From Tillus elongatus (taxonomy: Eukaryota > Arthropoda > Insecta > Coleoptera > Cleridae), in contig OZ023264.1 in the NCBI GenBank assembly GCA_964006375.1, positions 172,334,295 through 172,398,294 of the forward strand: a stretch of 64,000 bases of DNA, given 5' to 3'. Shown one piece after another: positions 56,271 through 64,000 of this stretch. The notes under the pieces are model-generated. The model was not told where the DNA came from, ran no database searches, and saw only the letters and a list, made by a program, of their open reading frames with translations. Position numbers and translations under genes: made by a program. Each line of letters begins with the position of its first letter. Position 1 is the first letter of the stretch.

Positions 56271-57872
56271 TTGATTACATTCTTAACATCATTTTTCCTA
56301 AAACCTGTTACAGAACTAGAACTAACATCATATATAAACAAATTAAAAAACTCGTCATCTACCACCCATGATCTTATTACTAACCGAATTATCAAATTAT
56401 TTTATAAACTCCTTATTCCACCTATGTTACATGTAATTAATATCGCTTTAGCAAATGGAATTTTTCCAGATATCCATAAATTATCTACAGTAATCCCTCT
56501 TTTTAAATCGGGCGATACAACTTTACCATCCAACTACCGGCCCATTTCACTAACAAATGTAATTGGTAAATTAATCGAACAGTGCATTAAAACTAGGCTC
56601 CTTAATTATCTCGAAAAAGATAAGTTATTAAACCCTAATCAATACGGTTTTCAACCCGGCTCTAATACAGAAAGAACAGTTACTGAAGTAACAGAATATA
56701 TTTATAAAAATTTAGATAATGGAAATAAGTGCATTGGAATATTCCTGGACCTTGCTAAGGCATTTGATACCATTTCGCACGAAATTTTAATACAAAAACT
56801 TGAAAATCTTGGGGTAAGAGGAATCTCTCTGCGTTTACTCCAATCCTATATATCCAACCGTCGACAGAGGGTTAAAATTAACGGTTTGTGTAGTAACTAC
56901 GGCCTTATCACATGTGGGGTGCCTCAGGGAACTGTTCTTGGTCCTATTTTGTTTCTTGTATATCTAAACGATTTGCTAAGTGTTAACATTCCTGGAAAAA
57001 TTGTATGCTACGCGGATGACACGGTGTTACTTTTTCAAGAATTTAACTGGGAAACTGTAAAAGAAACAGCAGCTGAGGGTATTATGGCGGTAAAGTCATG
57101 GCTTGACTCCAATTTGTTGACTTTAAATCTTAAGAAAACAACATTTATAACATTTGCTCCTAGATTGTCACAAATACCAGATATAAACAGTATTACTATA
57201 CATGACTATGACTGCTATAATAAAAATAACTGCTCCTGCGTTAACAAAATAATACGTACAGATAACACACGATATTTAGGTATCATTATTGATCAGCTGT
57301 TGAAATGGAATTTTCACACAGATTATATAAACAACAAACTAAGAAAAACAGTTTATAAATTTAAGCAATTAAAGCATATTTTATCGTGGAAGTGGCTAAA
57401 GTGCGTCTATATTTGTATTGTTCAGTCAATCCTTAGCTATGCTATCATAGCCTGGGGAAACGCATATGAGGTACACCAGAGATGCCTGAACATAACACAA
57501 AAATGGATCATAAAGACAATGCTGAATAGAACAATATTATATCCTAGTGTAAAAGTGTTTCAGGATAGCGGTATATTCACAGTGTCAGACCTCTTCATAC
57601 TCTCAGTTGCTAAATTCATGAAAAAATTCCCCATTTATCATTCACCTATCTCTCATTCTATTACAACAAGATCAATTAGCTCAAGCAAAGTAACAGTTCC
57701 CTTTAGGTCCTTGAATATTTCACAACAGCACATTTCATACATGGGGCCACTAATATACAATGAGATTCCAGCACACTGCACACAAAGTACTTTTAAAAAT
57801 TTCGTAGGTTCTTTTAAAAAGTGGTACGAGACAAACAAGGATCAATTACGCAAAAAACTCTCACAAGCTTAA
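56271..57872 (+). CDS. Non-LTR retrotransposon reverse transcriptase (intact frame, 5'-truncated)
   Basis: A 533-codon uninterrupted frame. RT motifs in order: NYRPISLTNVIGKLIE (residues 88-103), NQYGFQPG (123-130), FLDLAKAFD with catalytic Asp (158-166), GVPQGTVLGPILF (216-228) and YADD (247-250). The thumb has RYLGIIID and a C-terminal region ending KKLSQA before TAA. No endonuclease precedes it and an in-frame TAG lies at 56253-56255, so the copy starts inside ORF2. The first codon is TTG and is not a genuine start. The style suggests the CR1/L2 group, which is inference. All three RT aspartates are present, so this is the youngest-looking LINE here. Confidence 0.88.
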   Translation: MITFLTSFFLKPVTELELTSYINKLKNSSSTTHDLITNRIIKLFYKLLIPPMLHVINIALANGIFPDIHKLSTVIPLFKSGDTTLPSNYRPISLTNVIGKLIEQCIKTRLLNYLEKDKLLNPNQYGFQPGSNTERTVTEVTEYIYKNLDNGNKCIGIFLDLAKAFDTISHEILIQKLENLGVRGISLRLLQSYISNRRQRVKINGLCSNYGLITCGVPQGTVLGPILFLVYLNDLLSVNIPGKIVCYADDTVLLFQEFNWETVKETAAEGIMAVKSWLDSNLLTLNLKKTTFITFAPRLSQIPDINSITIHDYDCYNKNNCSCVNKIIRTDNTRYLGIIIDQLLKWNFHTDYINNKLRKTVYKFKQLKHILSWKWLKCVYICIVQSILSYAIIAWGNAYEVHQRCLNITQKWIIKTMLNRTILYPSVKVFQDSGIFTVSDLFILSVAKFMKKFPIYHSPISHSITTRSISSSKVTVPFRSLNISQQHISYMGPLIYNEIPAHCTQSTFKNFVGSFKKWYETNKDQLRKKLSQA

Positions 57873-58303
57873 GAAACACTATTGTATTGTTAAACTATTT
57901 AATGTTTATTTTTGTGTTGGTATATATATTTTTTCTCTTCTTTACATTCATTCACTTCAACTGATCTTATATATTATATATTTTTTAAAACTAACATTTT
58001 TCTTTATTTTTTATATAGATATAGTTTTTTCTCTTATAAACGTGCCTTAAATAATATCGAACTTCCATTACCGCGACATAAATAAATAATGTGTACACAC
58101 AAACCCGCACGGGTTTACAGTACACGCATTAAAAACATTTTGTAGGATATTAAATTTAAATTTAAATTTAAATTAGAATAAGGCCTAAATTTGATTTTTA
58201 CAATAGATTAGAATTATTTTTAGATTAGTTTTATGTAATGTAATCGACTTTCGAATTATTCTGTATTTGTTGAAATGAACAATAAACATATTATTATTAT
58301 TAT
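57873..58303 (+). mobile_element. 3' UTR and (ATT)n tail of the LINE
   Basis: AT-rich 3' region ending CAATAAACATATTATTATTATTAT at about 58280-58303. ATT-type tails are usual for CR1/L2-like elements. Sequence 58304-59330 is unassigned. Confidence 0.7.
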
Positions 58304-59335
58304 CTAAAGACGCGAGATTTTGATTCTAATTATGTAGAGATAAGTAGATATTTTTCAATCAAGATTCAGTATGTAAAGATTTCGGCTTTAAAATTCATTC
58401 AGTTAATTTTCTTTGTAAGCATTGTTAAAGTTAAGTGATTTTATTAAAGTTTTATTACATCGTTACTAAGTCTACAAACGCCTAGTTCAACAAGTTTGTT
58501 CCCCAATTGTCCTCCGCTCCTTAAACAATAGCTTTTATATTGGTTTAATTAGCTGACATACAAACATACTTTGTAATTGGCTTTGAAAACCCAACTTTTA
58601 TCATTTTTTGCCTAACGGTTTTTGTTTAGCAGGAGCCAGCTTTTGACTAGCTAAACAGATATAGTTATGAAAAGTCACCAGTTGGTCTTCGTCTTCAACA
58701 TATCACACTGTGTTAGATTTAAACTACATTTTATATTAAACGCTAAAATAAGTCAGCTAGTATTACATCAATCCCAAATACCAATTGTCAACTCTCTTCC
58801 ATTACATTGTCAATACAGGTAAGCAATTTACGAGAGACTATTTTGCTGAACACAGTCTTCAAAGAAGCTACGTAGTACTGCAATTTATAAATTGCATTGC
58901 GACAATGCTGAAACGTCCAATAAATCAACATGTTTCAAGCTACGTGGTTCAGCTGTGCTAAAAACAAATAACCGTTCTACCAGAGATAGGTAAATTCTAA
59001 CATACAATCATATATCTAAGTCGTATTTTCCAGCAGAGTTGGACTGAGGCTTAATTCTTAGGTAGAAAGCAAATTGTATAAAGACAAGTTATTTCCAGGT
59101 TATAAGTATATAGCAGCTAACATGAAATTTGCATTATAATGGAAATTATCTATTATTATTTGCACTTATATATTACTAAGGCACGGAAAAATGGAATTTA
59201 TATTTTCTTGCAATTTTTCGTAGAAAATGCATTTTTGTAAATCAAGCAGCAAGTTTGGCATTTTTTCTCACAAATTTTCAAATTATGTCAAACAAAAGGA
59301 ACATAAATCTATATTGCATGGTTTATTATATTAGT
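58304..59335. other. Unassigned intronic sequence
   Basis: AT-rich, no coding or repeat recognised. Confidence 0.4.
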
Positions 59336-60965
59336 AGTAGTAGAAGTGGTGGGGAGGCCAACGCTAAGCAAGTAGGTCACAATGGACCCTTTTTGCCAAC
59401 CCCAGCAGCCCAGCAACGATGCTTCGGTTCCGTCGCCAAACCGCCTCGACCTCGAGATGAAAGCCGTGACGGTCTTCAATTGGACGGTACTTACCTGATT
59501 CCCCTACAGAGTCCTCGATCCGAACAATTCTGCTCGAAGACTCCCAAAAGCCTCGCATTCACACAGGTAGTGGTAGGACGTTTCTTCATCCTCGCCGCAT
59601 TCCTAGCAAATGGTATCCCTCTCTACGCCTATCAATCTGAGGTGTCTTCTAAGGGCGCAGTGGCCTGTCAGCACCCCGAGGATGCGGCGAAGCGTAGGTT
59701 GACTCCTTCCGAGTAACCGGACAGCTTTATCCCTGTCCGGCCCCTCCACGAAGTCCCTCGCCTGCCTGCAGCCACCAACCGACCCCCAGTGCCTCTCGAT
59801 TGCTTCCTCGGTCCACCTGTCTAAGGCGACAGACACTGTCTTCCTACTTATGCCTAACGCAGGCTCCGGGCCACAGAATGGCCGCCGGGAACCAAGTCTT
59901 GCGAGATTATTCGCCACCTCAGTTCCCGCTACGCCACAGTGTCCCAGAACCCACACCAGTTGCACCTTCTTCGTCCTGGCTAGTCCGTTGAGAGCGTCGG
60001 AGCACTCCTGAACCAGTGTTGACCTGATTCGGGCCGCGAAGACTGCCCGGAGGACCGCCTGGCTATCCGAGCAGATGTACACACATTTATCGGGACTCCT
60101 CTTCACATTCTGTCTATTGGCCACAGACAGGATAGCATACACCTCTGTTTCGAATGCCGTGGTATATGCGCCAAGAGCATAGCTCTCGCGCACCCCCAGG
60201 CCCTCGATGTCTATTCCTGCCCCGGAAGATTGTTGGTCCTCCAGCCGCGATCAGTCGGTGAAACATACCAGGCTTACGAGCTGGAATGCAACCTCATTTT
60301 CCCTCCACTGATCCCTACTGGGGATCCTGAGGGTGTATGGCCTAGTCAACCTAATATCGTCCTCGGCATCCCGCACCTTTATGGCGGAAATCGGAATTTC
60401 CTTTTCCACCTCCCTGGCGACTCTTGCATGCCCTATTACTGCTCCCTTTCCGCACCAGTTTCCTGAGTCCCGCATTCTAAGATGCGACGGTTTGCCTCCC
60501 TTCTGATACAGATGGGAAGCGGTGGCAACATCAACAGGACCTCTAGCGCCCCTGAGGGTGTCGTCCTCATAGCGCCTGTAATACTCAGGATTGCCAGCCT
60601 TTGGAGTTTGGCCAGCTTCCTGCTGGCAGTTTGGTTCACACCACACCACCAGCCCAACGCCCCATAGAGGATTCTCGGCCTGACGATCGCAGTGCAGATC
60701 CAAAAGGATCCGAGGATTAAGTCCCCAGGTCCTCCCTATCACAAGACGCAGCTGCCAGAGGGTCGCTACTCCCTTCCTCATTACTCGTTCTATTTGCGAC
60801 CCCCATGTTAGTTTGGGGTCCAGAATCACCCCTAGATATTTGACCTCCCGCACTAAAGCTAAAGGTTTTCCAAACATCACGGGCGCCCTGAACCCCTCTA
60901 CCTTCCTCTTCTTGGTAAATAGGATCATCTTCGTCTTCGCCGGGTTTACGGAGAGTCCCTGTTTA
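59336..60965 (-). pseudogene. RNase H-bearing LINE, 5'-truncated copy 1
   Basis: Minus strand. Starts within RT: LSVNPAKTKMILFTKKRKVE (the end of the RT palm), VKYLGVILDPKLTW and the thumb. The RNase H domain follows: CFTD, then a TGA at about 60249-60251 replacing the Gly of FTDGS, then YTTAFETEVYAILSVANR, ICSDSQAVLRAV and LVWVLGHCGVAGTEVANNLA. Next are LTGHCALRRHLRLIGV, a CxxC zinc-knuckle-like end (TICQECGEDEETSYH) and a 3' tail of ACT triplets at 59336-59350. Apart from the stop, the frame is open from 60928 to 59603. R1/LOA/I-group elements carry such an RNase H. Confidence 0.87.
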
Positions 60966-61599
60966 TATTAACTTAGACCTGAAAATATAAAGACGGCCAG
61001 TGCAATTCTTGGAAATTAACGCTTGGAGAGACGGCCGATGAAATTCATAGAATCGCAGACGATGATAAATAGCCCATTAGATTGTATAACCGGAATCGGA
61101 AAAAAACCCAGATGGAATTACCATAATTCAAGGTACAAATAATAAAGATTGAGTTCCAAGTCCCAGAATGCCCGACAGTTTGGTAAATATTATTTATTAC
61201 CACTCAGTTCATCTTAGCTAGAGCGCTAAAAATTCGGTGCGCAACATATTTTTGGAAGTGTTGAAACTGAACAAAAGTGCCTAAAACAAAGTCTAGTACG
61301 TTGTGGATAAAGAATTACCGAGAATTTACATGGGATGGCGACCAACTATTTTGCATTGTGTGTTAAAAAATTGGAAGTACTTGTTTTTTACCTACATATG
61401 TTTTTTATTTATATAGAAGTAAATGTATCTATAAAATTTATATACCAAAAATAAAATTTGATAGTTACATCGACAATAAGATTTTAATTTTAACAAGAAA
61501 CGTTTAAACTAATTTTGGCACAGAATAAACATATATTTCTTTTAGAAAAACTTTTAACAACGAAATTTAAAAAAATTGTTGTTTTTTTGGTCACTACAG
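60966..61599. other. Unassigned intronic sequence
   Basis: No supported feature. Confidence 0.4.
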
Positions 61600-61797
61600 G
61601 TTCATGCCGATAAAAAATTCATTGTAGATCAGCATGCCAAAACCGCGAAGCATATTCTAAACATAAGCAAAGTTAAAGAAGGTGCAACAGCACAGCAAAC
61701 TTTAAAACGTTGCCTAAAACAGCAGCCAAAACAAACCGACCAGAAGCAGTCCAGTGGAGATTTAAGCAAGGCGATGATTGGCCGACAAAATTAAATA
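61600..61797 (+). pseudogene. Zinc-finger-like (BED / CGBP1-type) C-terminal fragment
   Basis: A T-rich tract ending CACTACAG precedes 61600, like a splice acceptor. The frame then reads VHADKKFIVDQHAKTAKHIL, with the paired His (QH...KH) of a C2H2/BED-type finger, followed by a Gln/Lys-rich segment, with the frame closing at TAA just past 61794. The Cys half of the finger is absent. It could be a lone 3' exon of a transposon-derived gene or a pseudogene. The family call is tentative. Confidence 0.45.
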
Positions 61798-61959
61798 ATC
61801 CCAACCTAAAGCAATTTTAGGTAAGTACTAAAAGCATAATAGCTCTGACGAGTCAACCTTACGTAAATGATGGGTGGACACCATTTTTAAAGAAACATTA
61901 CTGGATATAAGAAATGCTGTGAGTTCAAATTGTTTTTATATTGTTGTACAATTACTACG

Positions 61960-62400
61960 TTTAGATTTTTTTCTTACAAACATGCATCATATTTCGATAA
62001 AAAATGCAAAAATGCAATAATATGAGTTAGTATAAAAGTATATATGTTCTAAAACACAAATTTTAGGCCCATAAGTCTATGGGCCACTATATGATTGTCA
62101 AACTAATTTTATAAGATGTAGCTCAAGATACCATATAATTAACGTATATAACTTTCTCTCCTATCTTGTATAATAACAGTTACATTGAGCTTTACCATAA
62201 AAATGCGCCACCCTGTATATATTTAAACACATAAAAACTGAAACTAAACCAGATATGGGTTCTAGGGGGCCTAGCTGCGCTTATTTGAATAAATCTTTTT
62301 AAAATTTATAGGTCGCGGTCTCCCCATTAAACAATTTTTTCTACAAAAATTTGCTAAAAAATATAGACCGTTCAACCATAAACGTAACTAAAACTACCGC
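61960..62400 (-). repeat. Composite repeat fragments
   Basis: CAAACATGCATCATATTTCG, GGGCCACTATATGATTGTC, CTTGTATAATAACAG, GATATGGGTTCTAGGGGGCC and GGTCTCCCCATTAAACAATT. The core array is missing. Confidence 0.65.
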
Positions 62401-62639
62401 CAAAGCATCAGAGAAATCATTGGTGATAGAATCAACTTCCGAAACAAAGCGAAAATAGCTCGTTCTGACCCAAATATCGGATTTTTAAATGGAACGTGGT
62501 ATTTTTTATTACATATTTAGGTTACGTGTAAAAAAAGAGGAAAATTTGATTCGACCCACTTGCCCGATAGATGTCACCGTTAGCTTTAAAAATAAATTTT
62601 AACTGCTTTTAACACAAACCAGACCCAACGACAAAAACG

Positions 62640-62900
62640 TGGCTGTTGTGCGTGGGGAGAATGGATGGCAGAAAATGTAAGCGTTCGTAATGTTCAAAGT
62701 GTGTGCGACCTTTATTTTCACACATTCCTGGATTCGTGTTCGAACGCTGTCGGCAGCTCGCAAGATTTTTACGCCATTCAACGACTGGCAGGCTTCCGGG
62801 ATTCGTACCTTCATATCATCTTCTGCTGTGGGTGGATGTTCGTAAACAACATCTTTGACCCGACCCCAAAAGAAAAATACAGGGGTGTCAAGTCCGGGTA
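62640..62900 (-). pseudogene. Mariner-type transposase C-terminal remnant
   Basis: The minus-strand frame contains DTPVFFFWGRVKDVVYEHPP, EDDMKVRIPEACQSL and RTRIQECVKI, matching the third-Asp region and tail of mariner-like transposases (DFFLWG...KDxVY). The frame is otherwise eroded. The opposite-strand 151-codon frame at 62665 is its shadow. Confidence 0.7.
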
Positions 62901-63039
62901 CAGGTCTAGTACACCGTCCAGGGTACAGGTTATCAATGGCATTACGTGTTTCCAGCAAAAACTGGCTTTGACAACTCTGCTGGTTGAAACATGGAGGTTC
63001 AACAGCAGCCAAAATGTCGGGTGCCATTTCGTCTCCTAC

Positions 63040-63990
63040 CGGCTGCCTAATTTGCTGACTCTTATTGTGTTTGGGTTAAATTTGATTAGTTGTTCGAATT
63101 CGATGAGCCAGGCGTTGTAAGATTGAGGTAGCCGCTGAAGTAGGGGGGGGGGGGGGGCACCTTGAACAAAGAACGCACAAGCTGTTTTGCGATCGTCTAA
63201 ATAACATTGGTGGCGTAGAATATCCAGATCGTCGGCATTTATGGACCCAAACGTGGAAAGGAGAACATGCTGCCCAGTGTCTGCCACCGCATTTACGTCT
63301 GTGTTTGGATCATTGAAGGCACTATTTTCTTTCTCTAAATTGCTGACACGATGTCATATCTTGTAAATACATACACAACCAAGAGAACATATTTCATTTC
63401 ACCGATGCCGCGCTGAATGTCACGAATGAAATGCACTTTTTCCTGTTGATTACCTTTCTTAACTATTTCAATTGGTTGTTCGCTGGCGTATGAACAACCG
63501 ATAACACTAATAAATTAGTGTCGTCGCCAATCACGTCAGCTCTATGTCCTTTCTCTTCTTCATCAAGCTCTGTGCAAACTGTCAACGTGTCTGAATCACC
63601 CTGTGCTTGATGCGCTTTATAACCAGCTCTTTGCAAGTACAGTGTTCGGATAGAAATTACTTGCATTTTGTTCTTAGCATTAGCAAGAAATTACACGATG
63701 GAGGAGGCGCCCTTCACCAATAAAGTATGGCACTTTCCTTGGAACTGAGATGAGTTTATGTTTAGGCACCAAAACAGTAACCATTGAGGATTTGCTTCCC
63801 TTCCTCATAAAACCAGATTCGTCGAAAAGGGATTGAGGATAAGCACATCATTCAAATTTGGAGATCCTTGCCAGCTGCGCGTCACATGTTTCTGTGCACA
63901 CCATCCGGTATAAAAAAGTGTTAGGGTTTCCACGCACAGTATCGTTGCAAATTGTCTTGATTTTGTGATGGTGGCTAGATACTTCACCTC
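63040..63990 (-). pseudogene. Decayed arthropod multi-copy gene with GCDT-type domain
   Basis: Read leftward: GFMRKGSKSSMVTVLV and VPYFIGEGRLLHRVI (63830-63690), DSDTLTVCTELDEEEKGHRA and DVIGDDTNLLVLS (63600-63490), VLLVVYVFTRYDIVSAI (about 63400), then DDLDILRHQCYL (63220). This order matches a family repeated in many arthropod genomes whose hallmark is HAFSGCDTTSA; here the Cys and Gly are lost and stops intervene. The function is unknown to me. The tail carries a 15-G run at 63143-63157. It may be a transposon-borne gene. Confidence 0.5.
63143..63157. repeat. Poly-G run
   Basis: Fifteen consecutive G within the decayed minus-strand frame. Length may be affected by sequencing. Confidence 0.9.
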
Positions 63991-64000
63991 TTCAACGCTA

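Noticed and set aside
63143..63157. Functional G-quadruplex or regulatory element
   Set aside because: A single G-run without further runs; a homopolymer in decayed sequence, possibly length-uncertain.

Overview
This window is arthropod, almost certainly insect, nuclear DNA. The strongest evidence is a split gene on the minus strand: three exons (14751-14914, 7751-7895, 662-792) have proper splice sites and matching reading phases. Joined, they encode one and a half immunoglobulin domains of the Sidestep (Side) family of axon-guidance surface proteins, a family best known from insects. The low GC content, the abundant non-LTR, Penelope and mariner elements and the many TA microsatellites fit a large, repeat-rich insect genome. 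A beetle is a plausible guess that the sequence does not prove.

Layout. Bases 1-14914 hold the three exons and two introns of about 6.9 kb. Both introns are packed with transposons: a Jockey/CR1-type LINE, an R1-type LINE and two back-to-back mariners in the first; three long palindromic elements or nests and a Penelope retroelement in the second. The Penelope copy is interrupted by a tRNA-derived SINE, by a 1.7 kb composite element, and by a TA array grown inside its GIY-YIG endonuclease. I found no further exon from 14915 to 64000. That stretch is best read as a very long upstream intron, or several, of the same gene, but it could reach into neighbouring sequence.

Bases 15-47 kb are dominated by a dispersed composite repeat. 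It has a hairpin end, an internal (TA)n array, a conserved non-coding body and a 315-bp inverted-repeat unit at the other end. Copies of a DD41D mariner with roughly 300-bp terminal repeats, tRNA-like SINE pieces, a satellite-bearing Penelope tail pair (28.4-29.5 kb) and a perfectly organised foldback element (41.9-42.7 kb) lie among them.

Bases 47-64 kb hold two minus-strand copies of an RNase H-bearing LINE, a decayed 28S rDNA piece beside a GC-rich repeat patch, a LINE with an uninterrupted 533-codon reverse transcriptase frame, a zinc-finger-like fragment, and decayed transposase and nuclease-like sequence at the right edge.

Only the Side-like exons look like functional host coding sequence. 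Every transposon protein frame is broken or 5'-truncated, and only the LINE at 56-58 kb keeps a long intact frame. The most unusual theme is the link between TA microsatellites and transposons: arrays sit inside a mobile repeat, at mariner ends, and within a Penelope endonuclease codon run.
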